DNA from: an uncultured Bacteroidales bacterium
GTDB lineage: Bacteria > Bacteroidota > Bacteroidia > Bacteroidales > Paludibacteraceae
Assembly (NCBI GenBank): GCA_944321745.1
Contig: CALUML010000005.1
Coordinates: forward strand, 1 to 52,716
Direction: 5' to 3'
DNA: 52,716 nt
The notes under the pieces are model-generated. The model saw nothing but the letters and a program-made list of their open reading frames with translations, did no database searches and was not told the DNA's origin. Below, piece by piece: positions 8,769 through 18,700 of this stretch. The stretch's first letter is position 1; every line of letters starts with the position of its first letter. The translations under genes and the position numbers were made by a program.

Positions 8769-8851
8769 CGATTAGTGTTTAGTGATTAGTGATTAACCCA
8801 TTCGGCGCAGCACTAATCGTTAATCACTAAACACTAATAGTTAATCACTAT
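8753..8851. repeat. Palindromic AATCACT micro-repeat between convergent genes
   Basis: A run of GATTAGTGATTAACGATTAG-type units on the left arm and TTAATCACTAAACACTAATAG on the right arm surround a short GC-rich centre (CCCATTCGGCGCAGC). It overlaps the ends of the kinase gene and upp, where it could fold as a bidirectional terminator. Single-orientation copies of the same micro-repeat occur at about 28342-28380, 40284-40317 and 42083-42125, each just before an ATG. Confidence 0.8.
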
Positions 8852-9501
8852 TCCTTTTCTCCATACGCCAGGTCGCCCGCGTCGCCCAAGCCGGGCACGA
8901 TGTAGGAGTGGGCGTTGAGGTGCGGGTCGATGGCGGCGGCCCACAGCGTGGTGCGGTCGGCAGGCAGGGCGGAGGCGATGTAGTCCACGGCCTGTCGGCT
9001 GGCGATGACGGTGGCCACATGCACGTGCGCAGGCTCGCCCTTGGTGAGCAGGGCGCGGTAAGCCAGTTCCATGGAACCGCCCGTGGCCAGCATGGGGTCC
9101 ACGAGCAGGAGTGTCTTGCCGTCCAGTCGGGGCGAGGCGATGTACTCGATGTGGATGTCGAACGTGCGCTCGTCCTCGTACTTGCGGTAGGCCGACACGA
9201 AGGCGTTCTCCGCCCGGTCGAAGCAGTCCAGGAATCCCTGATGGAAAGGCAGCCCCGCCCGCAGGATGGTGGCCACCACCACCCGTTCGTCCACGAGGCG
9301 CACGGGCGCGGAGCCGAGGGGCGTGGTCACTTGCCCGTCCGCATAATGCATGCGTTGGCTGATTTCGTAGGCCATGAGCCAGCCGATGCGCTCCAGGTTG
9401 CGGCGGAAGCGCAGCGGGTCGCCCTGCACGTCGATGGAACGCACTTCGCGCAGGTATTGGTGGAGCACCGAGTCGCGCTCCGAGAGATTGATGATGTCCA
9501 T
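8848..9501 (-). CDS. upp: Uracil phosphoribosyltransferase
   Basis: A 217-aa type I phosphoribosyltransferase that converts uracil and PRPP to UMP in pyrimidine salvage. The PRPP-binding motif LLLVDPMLATGGSMELAY (near residues 131-148) is intact, the N-terminal half has TILRAGLPFHQGFLDCFD (near 78-95), and the C-terminal uracil loop is YIVPGLGDAGDLAYG (near 200-214). Length is normal. The gene is convergent with the kinase gene. Its upstream region (9502-9787) is purine-rich micro-repeat plus two REP-like elements, with no clear promoter. Confidence 0.96.
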   Translation of the reverse strand: MDIINLSERDSVLHQYLREVRSIDVQGDPLRFRRNLERIGWLMAYEISQRMHYADGQVTTPLGSAPVRLVDERVVVATILRAGLPFHQGFLDCFDRAENAFVSAYRKYEDERTFDIHIEYIASPRLDGKTLLLVDPMLATGGSMELAYRALLTKGEPAHVHVATVIASRQAVDYIASALPADRTTLWAAAIDPHLNAHSYIVPGLGDAGDLAYGEKE

Positions 9502-9787
9502 AAGGCGATAGAGAGTAAAAAGTAAAAAGTTTAAAGTAGAAAGGACAAAGGTGAAAGGTCAGCTACAAGCTACGAGTGCCATTCCACCTTGCCAAGGCCA
9601 ACGGCCTTGCAGCTCTCAGCGTAGGGCAACGCCCTACGGGTAAGGTCACAAGTGCCATTCCACCTTGCCAAGACCAACGGCCTTGTGGCTCTCAGCGTAG
9701 GGCATCGCCCTACGGACAGAGGTAAGAGGTAAGGAGCAAGAGACAAGCATCGCCCTACGGATAAGGACGAACGGCTATTCGTTGCCC
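9502..9787. repeat. Gap with two REP-like elements and purine micro-repeats
   Basis: Between upp and proC there is no gene. Purine-rich micro-repeats (AGTAAAAAGTTTAAAG type) lie at 9505-9560. Two full REP-like two-hairpin elements lie at 9592-9638 and 9668-9714 in the same orientation, about 76 bp apart, each preceded by a similar GTGCCATTCCACCTTG sequence. A half element (GCATCGCCCTACGG) lies near 9749-9762. Confidence 0.8.
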
Positions 9788-10585
9788 CTACCGGGGGAGG
9801 CTACTCCTCAGCCCCGCGACCACGGCGGAAGTGAACCCGTGCGCCTCCATGGCGTTGAGTCCCCGGATGGTCAGTCCGCCGGGCGTGGTCACGCGGTCCA
9901 CCTCGGCTTCGGGATGCGAGCCGTGCGCCCGCAGCAAGGCCACCGCCCCTTCGAGGGTAGCCATCACCGCCTGTTTGGCTTCGGCGGCGGGAATGCCCAG
10001 CTCCACCCCGCCCTCCATGGCAGCGCGGATATAGCGGAAGGCGTAGGCCAGCCCGCACGAGGCCAGCGACATGTAGGCATCCAACCGTTCCTCGGGCACG
10101 ACGAAAGCCGCCCCCATCGATGCGAAGAGGTCGGTCACCAAAGCGCGCTGTCCATCGGTTGCATTCTTGCATGAGATGGCCGTGACACCCGCCGCCACCT
10201 CCACGGCAATGTTGGGCAGGGCGCGGAACACTGTCCGCCCTTCGCCCGCCCACCCGGCAAGCCGTTCCAATGTCACGCCCGCTGCCACCGACACCACGAG
10301 AGCATCGGGTAGCAGGTCGGTTGTCATTTCCCCCAACACCCTTTCCACCAGCTGAGGCTTCACGGCCAGCACCACGAGGTGCGCCCCACGGACGGCCTCC
10401 TTGTTCGATGTCGTAATGTGTACGCCGGGACACGCACATTCCAATGCCTCGAGTTTCGGCCTGGTCGGGTTGCTTACGCGTATGTTCCCGGCAGGCACGC
10501 GCCCGCCTGCCACCAGTCCGCACACGATGGCACCGCCCATCTCTCCCGCGCCGACGACGGCTATCTCCATTTGTTCCAATTGCAT
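9788..10585 (-). CDS. proC: Pyrroline-5-carboxylate reductase
   Basis: A 265-aa NAD(P)H-dependent enzyme for the last step of proline synthesis. The Rossmann motif VVGAGEMGGAIVCGL sits at residues 10-24, LAVKPQ near 73-78, FRALPNIAVEVAAG near 117-130, and the C-terminal signature VTTPGGLTIRGLNAME near 234-249. Length is normal. The start could also be Met6 (MEIAVV), which fits the family better; the first Met is 15 bases upstream. A TATCTTTGC box (reverse strand, 10616-10608) gives a plausible promoter just upstream. Confidence 0.96.
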   Translation of the reverse strand: MQLEQMEIAVVGAGEMGGAIVCGLVAGGRVPAGNIRVSNPTRPKLEALECACPGVHITTSNKEAVRGAHLVVLAVKPQLVERVLGEMTTDLLPDALVVSVAAGVTLERLAGWAGEGRTVFRALPNIAVEVAAGVTAISCKNATDGQRALVTDLFASMGAAFVVPEERLDAYMSLASCGLAYAFRYIRAAMEGGVELGIPAAEAKQAVMATLEGAVALLRAHGSHPEAEVDRVTTPGGLTIRGLNAMEAHGFTSAVVAGLRSSLPR

Positions 10586-10607
10586 GTCTTTTCCTTATTT
10601 GGTTCGT

Positions 10608-10642
10608 GCAAAGATACGGCATTTCCGCGAAACGATGGTAAA
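10608..10642 (-). promoter_or_regulatory. Candidate Bacteroidota promoter for proC
   Basis: On the minus strand TATCTTTGC (10616-10608) matches the TAnnTTTGY -7 consensus. The -33 element is weak: TTTA at 10642-10639, spacing 22. It would give a leader of about 15-20 bases to proC. Confidence 0.5.
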
Positions 10643-10933
10643 CCACGCTTGAATGCTCCCCCCCGACTTCCCCGAAGGGGGAGAGCAGGGAGTTGCCCCG
10701 TCCGCATAGCTTGTGCGGTCGGACACGTTTACCCCATGCCCTGCCAGCGACATGACGAAAGGACAGGAGCAAACAAGTCCCCGTTTATGGATAAAAGATA
10801 TACAGTGTTATCATGCACTATTGATGCGAATGACGACAAAGCGGCAGGGTGGCGAGGTGCTGTGGCAAGGCATACAGGCTTAAGGTCAGGAATCTTTAAA
10901 CGGATATTCATGCATATTTTATTTTGTTAGACT

Positions 10934-10966
10934 TTTGTATCCGTCTCTTATTTGTTGTAACTTTGT
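10934..10966 (+). promoter_or_regulatory. Consensus Bacteroidota promoter (TTTG-N20-TAACTTTGT)
   Basis: TTTG at 10934-10937 is followed by a 20-base spacer and TAACTTTGT at 10958-10966, an exact match to the -33/-7 consensus. It points at the β-barrel gene starting at 11170 and is probably the main promoter for the secreted-protein locus. Confidence 0.75.
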
Positions 10967-11027
10967 CTCGTTTCACGGAAAAATAATTGTTATTTTCTAA
11001 CCAAAGAGAAAATAATTTGTGCAAAAG

Positions 11028-11059
11028 ATTGTTTATTTGCAGATTTTGCATACCTTTGC
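11028..11059 (+). promoter_or_regulatory. Second candidate promoter (ATTG-N19-TACCTTTGC)
   Basis: TACCTTTGC at 11051-11059 matches the -7 consensus. ATTG at 11028-11031 lies 19 bases upstream and matches three of four -33 positions. It is about 105 bases before the next start codon, so the locus may have tandem promoters. Confidence 0.6.
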
Positions 11060-11169
11060 GTGAGACAATTCTGCACTTTACGCTGCGGGCTGGTAGTGTG
11101 GAGGTTGCTCTTCAGTAAATTGCCTGGTTTATTCGCTCTATACATTATATATATAAATAGGAACGTCAG

Positions 11170-12057
11170 ATGCAAAAGTTCGTTATTGGACGCTATGGGA
11201 TAGCTGCGTTGCTGGTTGGCCTGCACATGGGCATGTTGGTTGCACAACCTCGGGTGGACAACCACCGATTGGCCGTGTGGGGCGTGGGCGGAGGTAGCTT
11301 TTTGTTTGAGAGCGCAGATAATGTGGCCTCCAAAGGTCGCTTGGGCGGCGGCTTGGGCATCGGATATGAATGGAACCGGGAACGTTTCCTGTTGCAGACG
11401 GGGATTGATTTCTCTTGCCTTGGGAGCAATTGGCAAGTAGAGCCTTTCGTGCACGAGGTGCCCATGGTCGATTCGGAGGGAGATGCTTTCACGGGCCGGT
11501 TTCATTTCAATGAAAATCGAGATATCAACACATTAGGCTATTTGAATATCCCGTTGCTGGTCGGCGGACAATTCGGGCGGTTTTATTTCTTGGCAGGCGG
11601 CAAGGCGGGGGTGAACCTCTTCGGCACAAGCCGGGTGGAAAATGTGGTCAATGCTACCGCCGTGTATGATGAATTTATCGGTGAATTTGAGGACATGCCC
11701 AACCACGGCTTGAGCGAGCAGCTGGCAGAGGCCGATTACGCCGTGCAAATGGGAGTGAATGCCGCCGTTTCGGCGGAATTGGGCTGGACGTGGCTGCCCG
11801 CCCCGGAGAAGAAATCGCAATGGATATACCGGCTGGGGTTCGTGGTTGATTATGGCGTGTTGAATATCCACCCGGGCGGGGCTTCGGAGGAGATGGTGCT
11901 TGCCTTGTCGGACGCACCTTACCGGCCTGTGCTGAACAGCTTGGCTCGCACGTCCCAATTTGCCGGAAATGCGGTGCATCCTTTCTTCGTGGGAGTGAAA
12001 TTCACTGCGTTGTTCAACTTCAAGCATCGTTGGGATTGTCATTGTGAATGGTTTTAG
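11170..12057 (+). CDS. Outer-membrane β-barrel protein, partner of the T9SS-cargo locus
   Basis: A 295-aa exported protein with a signal peptide (first ~25 residues, ending MLVAQP). The rest alternates short amphipathic β-strands: glycine-rich turn GVGGGSFLF, GGGLGIGYEWNRERFLLQTGIDF (near 58-80), LGYLNIPLLVGGQFGRFYFLAGGKAGVNLFG (near 121-151), RLGFVVDYGVLN and the last strand FFVGVKFTALFNF. This order closely parallels the N-terminal barrel of the OmpA-fusion gene at 28385 (GVGYELNANMFVLQTGAEF, YVNVPLLLGVKFDRYYALVG), so the two are paralogues. By position it resembles PorP/SprF-type barrels that sit next to T9SS adhesins, but I see no direct motif proof. Two candidate promoters lie upstream. 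Confidence 0.82.
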   Translation: MQKFVIGRYGIAALLVGLHMGMLVAQPRVDNHRLAVWGVGGGSFLFESADNVASKGRLGGGLGIGYEWNRERFLLQTGIDFSCLGSNWQVEPFVHEVPMVDSEGDAFTGRFHFNENRDINTLGYLNIPLLVGGQFGRFYFLAGGKAGVNLFGTSRVENVVNATAVYDEFIGEFEDMPNHGLSEQLAEADYAVQMGVNAAVSAELGWTWLPAPEKKSQWIYRLGFVVDYGVLNIHPGGASEEMVLALSDAPYRPVLNSLARTSQFAGNAVHPFFVGVKFTALFNFKHRWDCHCEWF

Positions 12058-12168
12058 GGGAAAGGAGAAAGGTAAAAGGTAAAAGGTAAAAGGGGAAAAA
12101 CATTTGCGCTCATTCGCGTTATTTGCGTTCTCCCCAATTGGTGTTGTCCGTGTGCTAAATAAATATAT
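12058..12168. repeat. GGTAAAA micro-repeat leader
   Basis: The 111 bases after the barrel gene hold four or five copies of GGTAAAA (12068-12100), then a TTCGCG/TTTGCGTTC-type repeat segment shared with 24730-24830. AT-rich TAAATAAATATAT precedes the ATG at 12169. Confidence 0.65.
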
Positions 12169-15100
12169 ATGAATAGGACTTTGCGCATATGGTTTTGCTG
12201 GATTGCCAGTATCCTGTTGGCTGTGCCTGTGTACTCCCAGCTTATTAACGTGCCCTACATGTGTGGGTTCGAAGATCAGGCTGAGATTGGCAATTGGGTG
12301 TTGAATTACGGATCCGATGGTCCGAACTGCAAAGAGCAATGGGTAGTAGGCAACGGTGCCCGCAGCGAAGGCCGTTCGGGACTGTACATTTCGACTGACG
12401 GGTCTACTGCGGCTTATGGGGTGAATAGCAATATCGTGGTGGCCTACCGGGAGTTCTCCGTGCCTGAACACACCCTTTATGACATATCATTTGATTGGCG
12501 GTCGATGGGACAATTAGGAACATCTGATTTGTATGTGCTGTTGCTGCTTGAGAATGAGTCTGTTCCGGAATCGGATTCTTCTTCAGGCATTGCCACAAAT
12601 ACAATTCAAACCCGTCGCTTAGCACGATTGAACAATTCATCCCAATGGCAAAACCATGTGTTGACTCAAGGAGGAATAGTTTCTGGAATCTCGTTAGGAA
12701 CCGGCGTAAGTTACAAACTAACTTTCGTATGGGTAAATAATAATCGCGATAGCGTGAATATAAACAAAGCTGGAGCTTGCATTGATAATATCCAGATTGT
12801 GCCGGCTGGATGTTTAAAACCGAGTAATCTGCAGGTGAATGCTACGTGCGACACTACGGTCGTTACTTGGTCTGGTTCTTCAGCAGAATATGAAGTGGAA
12901 TACAAGTCCATGTCTGGTCTGACATGGAACAAATTGGGCATTCAAACAGAAAAAAGATATGAATTGTACGGACTGTCTGAAGGGTCTTATGCTTTTCGTG
13001 TGCGGGGTATTTGTAAAGACCACGATGAGTTTGGGAATGTAATCGATACGGACACAAGTGCTTATGTCACTGCCAACGCGATAACAGTGTTCTGCCCGGA
13101 AGAACATTGCATTAACTATGTGGCGTTGGATGACCCTGCTGTGGTGACTCCGTATATAGGTTCAGCGGGTTCCCCATTCGGTTCGAACACTTTGGTGGAC
13201 AATGGCCCGGAAGACATGTTCAGTCGACATACGGTCAATTGGATTCCGGATGAGTACGACCCTCGTACAAAAGGACATTTGCCTACGATCCCTGAAGGTG
13301 AAGTTGCTTCCGTCCGTTTGGGCAACTGGGACAATGGGGCTGAAGGAGAAGGCTTGGTTTATCCGTATGTGGTGGATCCGGATATGAGCCTGCTGTTGCT
13401 GAAATATGCAGTCGTACTGCAGGATCCTAATCATAATGAAGAGCAGCAGCCAGGTTTTTTGTTGGAAATCACAGATGAATATGGCGTTCCTATTGATCCT
13501 ACTTGTGGTCGTGCAGAATTTTATGCCGATGCCGATGCCGAAGGATGGCATTCAACAGGTTCAAGCGGGAATCAAATAACATGGAAGGATTGGACTACGG
13601 TGGGTTTGGATTTGACACTCTACGTAGGGCAGACTCTGTATATTCGTTTGTCTACTTGGGACTGCACTCAGAGTGCTCACTATGGTTACGCCTATTTTAC
13701 GTTGGACTGTGCTTCGGCGGCCATTCGCACCAACAGTTGTGGCGACAATCCCACGGCCACCATTGAAGCACCGGAAGGATTTTCTTATACTTGGTATAAT
13801 CCTAATTACCCGGACAGCGTGTGGTACACGCCCAGTATCGATATTCCCGCCACGGATACGACGACCTATTATTGTGATGTGCGGTATATGGAGGACACTA
13901 CTTGTGGATTTACTTTGTATACGCAGGCGTTTCCTCGTTTCCCGATAGCCGAATTTGAATATGAGTATAGCCCGAAAAACTGCCAGAACATCGTTCGCTT
14001 TATCAACAAGAGTCACATCATGACCCAATATGAAGGTAATGTAGAACACACGGATGACCCTTGCGAGGCATATACGTGGGATTTCGGCAACGGACAGACT
14101 TCGGCACAAATCAACCCCGAAGTGGCTTTCCCTGACGAGGGTGGCACGTTCGATGTGACGCTTTATGCTTATATAGCTGATATGCAGTGCTGGGAGGATA
14201 CCGTGGTCACCATCCCCATTCCGCCCATCGGCACGCAGTATGACACTATCCGGGTTGAAGCGTGCGAAGGAACTTCCTATATTTTCGGCGACCGCCTCAT
14301 CATGGGGGCGGGCACGTATTTTGACACGGTGCCGAGTGTGCTGACCGGCTGTGACAGCATCACCATGTTGCAGCTTACGTATCATCCGCAATACGACATG
14401 CCGGTCGTGGTCGATACCATCTGTTTTGGCGATACCTGTTCGTTTGGCGGGCGCACGTTTACCCAGACCACCCAGGAGGAAATATGGCTGACTTCCCAAT
14501 ACGGGTGCGACAGCATTGTCAGCCTCGATTTGTATGTGTGCGATGAAATCACGTTCGATGCCGTGCCGACCGACGTGTTGGAAGGACCGAACAGCGGACG
14601 CATCGACCTGGAGAATGTGTCGGTCGAGGATTATACCTGGTCGCTCAATGGCGAGATGAATGCACCGCTCACCGGATTGGCTGGTGGGGTATATACGGTG
14701 GTGGTGTACAACGAACACGGTTGTGCCAGTGCGCCGGTGGAAGTAACCATTGTGCAGGACTGCCTGGAAGTAGAACTGAGTGATGCGCCACTCATTTGTG
14801 GTGATGATGCGGCTTTCTCTATCCCTTATAGCATAGGCAAAGGTTATCCCACTACGTATGATGTGGTATTCGATGAACAGGCCAAGGCAGCCGGGTTTGC
14901 CGACCAAGTCGGGGTTATGGCCGACGGCATCGACCTGCAAGTGCCGCTGCCCGCCGGGGTGCGCCCCGGGCAATACACCATGACGCTCTTGTTCGAGGAC
15001 TTGTTGTGCGACACGGTGGTTTGGCCTATAGATTTCACGGTACAATACCCGGCCTCTATCCTGACGCAAAAGTGGAACGATGTGATAGCCATCCGCAATG

Positions 15101-15534
15101 CGGCCAACAATGGCGGTTATGATTTCTCCGCCTACCAGTGGTATAAGGACGGCCAGCCGATAGAGGGAGAGACCGACCCGTATCTGTACATAGCCGAAGG
15201 GGCGTTGGACACTATCGCCGAATACGCTGTATTGCTGACCCGTTCCGATGATGGAGAGAGCGTGTTGACCTGTCCGATAATCCCGGTATGGAAGGCGGAA
15301 ACCGACCTTTATCCTACGGTGGTGCCGCCCGATGTGCCGGTTACGATGAGCCTCTCCGAACCAGCCTCCGTGCAGGTGTACGACATGTGGGGTGTGTGTG
15401 TCAAAGCGCAGGACTACCCGGCGGGCGCGGCGCAGCAGTTGATTGTTGCCGATGTGGCGGGGCATTATTTCGTGCATGTACGGCTACAAAGCGGGGACAC
15501 CCGTTCGTTCAAGGTGATAGTGACCAACAGGTAG
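12169..15534 (+). CDS. Large secreted T9SS cargo with PKD-like domain (paralogue of 25021 gene)
   Basis: An 1121-aa secreted protein with a signal peptide (~residues 1-24, ending VPVYSQ). Order of parts: jelly-roll/adhesin-like domain (~27-210, opening MCGFEDQAEIGNWV); Fn3-like domain (~215-305); a large β-rich domain (~310-570; HTVNWIPDEYDPR, LPTIPEGEVASVRLGN, WTTVGLDLTLYVGQTLYIRL); PKD-like domain from ~592 (YTWDFGNGQTS); two CEGTSYIFG...GCDSI-type repeats (~695-790); an Ig-like segment with YQWYKDGQPI near 990; and a type A T9SS sorting domain (~1045-1121: VQVYDMWGVCVKAQ ... GHYFVHVRLQSGDTRSFKVIV). The whole length aligns by eye with the gene at 25021. Bases before about 14050 are much AT-richer than those after. 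Role is likely surface adhesion; ligand unknown. Confidence 0.88.
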   Translation: MNRTLRIWFCWIASILLAVPVYSQLINVPYMCGFEDQAEIGNWVLNYGSDGPNCKEQWVVGNGARSEGRSGLYISTDGSTAAYGVNSNIVVAYREFSVPEHTLYDISFDWRSMGQLGTSDLYVLLLLENESVPESDSSSGIATNTIQTRRLARLNNSSQWQNHVLTQGGIVSGISLGTGVSYKLTFVWVNNNRDSVNINKAGACIDNIQIVPAGCLKPSNLQVNATCDTTVVTWSGSSAEYEVEYKSMSGLTWNKLGIQTEKRYELYGLSEGSYAFRVRGICKDHDEFGNVIDTDTSAYVTANAITVFCPEEHCINYVALDDPAVVTPYIGSAGSPFGSNTLVDNGPEDMFSRHTVNWIPDEYDPRTKGHLPTIPEGEVASVRLGNWDNGAEGEGLVYPYVVDPDMSLLLLKYAVVLQDPNHNEEQQPGFLLEITDEYGVPIDPTCGRAEFYADADAEGWHSTGSSGNQITWKDWTTVGLDLTLYVGQTLYIRLSTWDCTQSAHYGYAYFTLDCASAAIRTNSCGDNPTATIEAPEGFSYTWYNPNYPDSVWYTPSIDIPATDTTTYYCDVRYMEDTTCGFTLYTQAFPRFPIAEFEYEYSPKNCQNIVRFINKSHIMTQYEGNVEHTDDPCEAYTWDFGNGQTSAQINPEVAFPDEGGTFDVTLYAYIADMQCWEDTVVTIPIPPIGTQYDTIRVEACEGTSYIFGDRLIMGAGTYFDTVPSVLTGCDSITMLQLTYHPQYDMPVVVDTICFGDTCSFGGRTFTQTTQEEIWLTSQYGCDSIVSLDLYVCDEITFDAVPTDVLEGPNSGRIDLENVSVEDYTWSLNGEMNAPLTGLAGGVYTVVVYNEHGCASAPVEVTIVQDCLEVELSDAPLICGDDAAFSIPYSIGKGYPTTYDVVFDEQAKAAGFADQVGVMADGIDLQVPLPAGVRPGQYTMTLLFEDLLCDTVVWPIDFTVQYPASILTQKWNDVIAIRNAANNGGYDFSAYQWYKDGQPIEGETDPYLYIAEGALDTIAEYAVLLTRSDDGESVLTCPIIPVWKAETDLYPTVVPPDVPVTMSLSEPASVQVYDMWGVCVKAQDYPAGAAQQLIVADVAGHYFVHVRLQSGDTRSFKVIVTNR

Positions 15535-15730
15535 AGGCGGTTTTCTACCCTGTAGTGTGCAAGCCTGAAATTGTGGCAATATGGGTTGCAACTTATACGT
15601 AGGGCGTTGCCCTACGCTGAAAGCCACAAGACCGTTGGCCTTGGGTAAGGTGGAATGGCACTTGTAGCCCGTAGCCCGTAGCCCGTAGCTCATAACTAAA
15701 CACTATATACTAACTCTAAAAACCAACCTT
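15535..15730. repeat. Gap with REP-like element and GTAGCCC micro-repeat
   Basis: A REP-like two-hairpin element lies at 15598-15644. Three copies of CCCGTAG and a GTAGCTCATAACT end follow (about 15660-15700). An AT-rich stretch runs to the ATG of the giant gene. No consensus promoter is seen, so the giant gene may be read from upstream. Confidence 0.7.
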
Positions 15731-18700
15731 ATGAAAAAAACGTACAAGTTTTTAGGTTTCATGGCGGTGCTGTTCCTTTGGGGGACAAGTGCTGTCGCAG
15801 CCCAGGAGGTCGAGTATGCTCTGAACGAGAGCTTCGAGCAAGGGCTGCCGGATGGCTGGACGCAAGAGCATGTGTCCGGCAGTGTGGACTGGATAGCCGA
15901 GACGGGAGGAGTCTATCCCGCCGGAGCTGCGGATGGACAAGGTCGCGTAGCCTTGCGCAATACGACGGAACAGACGCAAGGTTTCGTAACTCGCTTGGTT
16001 ACGCCTGTGATGGATTTGTCAAATATGACCTTGCCCATCTTGATTTTCTCGCATGCTCAGGAACACAATTTGGGTGATGTGGATGAATTGAGGGTGTACT
16101 ATCGTACCTCTGCCTCTTCCGATTGGATCTTGCTTGAAGAAGGCGGGGTGTTCACCGATCGTATCCGCACTTGGGAAACCGATACCATTGTGCTTTCCGG
16201 GTCGAGCAGGACGTATCAGATTGCTTTTGAAGGCACAGACAAATTCGGCCGTGGCGTAGTGCTCGACAAAGTACAAGTGCGTCCGATTCCTACTTGTACG
16301 GACCCGCAGCTTACCTTGATTGATGAGAACACTTCCAGCTCATTCAGGGTGAACTGGATGGCTTCTTTTGATGCGCAAAGTTGCGTGGTTCGTGTGTCCG
16401 AATCGAGATTGGAAGACCCGGAAACCGCGTCGCCGGACGATTTGTTTTTAGACACGGTAGTCGTAGGTGCCAGCAGTTGTTTGATTGAAGGGTTGGATGT
16501 GAACACCACCTATTACGCTTATGTAAAAGCCAATTGCGGTGGAGAATCATCCGGTTGGATGGAAACCAGTTACACCACGCAGGCAACCGTCACTTTGCCT
16601 CATTCCGAAGATTTCAACATGGATTACGAGCCTAACGTCATCCATCAATCTCCCAACTCCTGGATATGGGGTAACTCCTGGCCTGAGGAACGGTATAATT
16701 TTGCTCCTTTTGTCAATTCTAACACCTCGTATGAACAGCGGGACAACTATGCGGCCGATAACACTTCCGTGGTTTGTTTTGCCAGCGGCAACAACACCGA
16801 AGGCATCATTGATCCGGGTGAAATTTGTTGGTTGATTTCTCCTGAATTAATTATCGACACAGTACAGCACAGCATCAGCGATGTGGAAATCACGTTTTGG
16901 GGAAGTTGCTATAAATACGTGGGTGAGGACTATGCTTCATCGTTGATTGTGGGTATAATGGAAAATCCGCAAGACATCACATCGATTGTGCCGATTGATA
17001 CGGTGACTATAGAACGTACCAATTCGTTTAAAGAGTTCATCGTCTCCCTTGAAAACTATACGGGGAAAGGGCGTTATGTCGTGTTCGCATCAGCCTTTGA
17101 CAAAGAAAATATTTTCTATTTGGACAATGTGACTTTCGACTACAAACCGGCCAATCCGAGAATCATGGATGTGAGCGTGTCGAAAATCACGACTAACACG
17201 GCAACTGTGCAAATCGATCCCAGGGGTAGCAATTGGGAAGTGGTAGTGACAAGCGAAGAAACCGCCGATCCGGCTTCCGTACAAAGCCCTGTTTACAAGC
17301 AAACGAACCTCAGCGGTTCTACGCATGAACTGACCAACTTGCCGAGTGGTGAAGCTCTGTGTGTGTATGTGCGTTCGGTAGGAGCCGACGGCACGTATGG
17401 CGCATGGTCTACCGCTGTTCAGTTCCGTACGTTTTGCAATCTGCCATTGCCCATGTCTTTTGGCTTCGAAGAAGATGAAGGGCGGGTACATTGCTCGTTC
17501 TATGATGGAAAAATGACAGGGACAAAAGCCTATGTGACAGAATGCCTCTATCCATATTCCAATGGAACGTCTACACAGCCTGTGCAAGTGATTACGAATG
17601 AAACTTCCATAACCAATGCACATAGTGGTGATTATGGGTTGAATTTGCTCAGCGGATCGGACACTATCAGTGAATTTACGTATGTTGCATTTCCTCCGGT
17701 AGAAGACGTGACCGAGGTGCAGATTTCTTTCTGGATGGGAGTTCCTTATGCGAGAGCTTCGCGGCTGGAGGTCGGTGTCATGACGGATCCGACCGACCCG
17801 ACAACTTTTACACCGATGGCCCGGTATACGCCGACTGCCATCACGACAGTTGCCGAAGGGCGTTCCTTCCAACAATGCGTGGTGGCTTTCACCGATTATG
17901 AAGGCGATGGCAAGTTCATCTCCATCCGTGAGTGGTATCAAAGGGTAATTATTGATGATGTGGTGATTGAAAAATTACCCTCTTGCCCAAGAGCGACCGA
18001 CTTGGTAGGTACGCCATTGAATGTGCCGACCGGTGATTCGGTGCGGTTGGATTGGAAAGGTAATGGCAGCGATCGTTTCCGCATATTGGTGGATGTGTTC
18101 GACATGACCGACTCGTTGGAAACTGACACCTACAAAGCTCTTATCGATACTACCGTAACGGGGGTAGAAACCGTGGTGTTGGGTGGTCTCACGAGCAACA
18201 CAAACTATTATACCACAATTAAGTCGGTGTGTGAGGGCATTGAAACCGAATGGTGGGCCGTATCCGGCTTCACTACCGTGTGCCGGGAAAAGGAACTGTT
18301 GCCCTACTTCGAAAACTTCGACCGCTTTGTTGCAAGTGATTTTAAAGTGAGTGATTCTACCACCATCAATTGCTGGTTTACCACATTCCAGACCTATGGT
18401 GGCACATGGCCTTCCATGTCAAGCTATGGGGCATATAGCGAACCTAATCATTTGTATCTGAATGGATATGATAACCATACCACGACAGGAGAAATGGGAA
18501 AGAGCGCACGACGGGACTATGTGGCTCTGCCCATAATGGAAGCTCCCGTGAACCAATTGCAGGTGAACTTCTTCACCAAGCCTTCATTGGGGGCTTCGTT
18601 GATAGTGGGCGTGTTGCCCAACTTGGGAGACACGACCTCTTTCATACCGGTGGACACCATTACCGCAGGGGAAAGAGATGCTAATGTATGGGGAGAACAT

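Larger units (their letters stand above)
10586..11169. other. Gene-free stretch with promoters for the T9SS-cargo locus
   Basis: This 584-base gap starts with the proC promoter and a partial G/C-run repeat (about 10658-10690). The section from 10700 to 10920 shows nothing I can interpret; the open frame overlapping it on the plus strand is antisense to proC and is not gene-like. From 10930 the DNA turns AT-rich and carries two candidate plus-strand promoters (10934-10966 and 11028-11059) followed by a leader of about 100 bases to the β-barrel gene. Confidence 0.6.

Noticed and set aside
8753..8851. Recombinase attachment site
   Set aside because: The symmetry is explained by micro-repeats meeting head to head; no integrase gene is near.
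10379..10930. 183-codon plus-strand open frame
   Set aside because: Its first half is antisense to proC, and the rest crosses the proC promoter; no gene-like features.
13561..15477. 638-codon open frame on the minus strand
   Set aside because: Antisense to the well-supported T9SS cargo; no recognisable motif.
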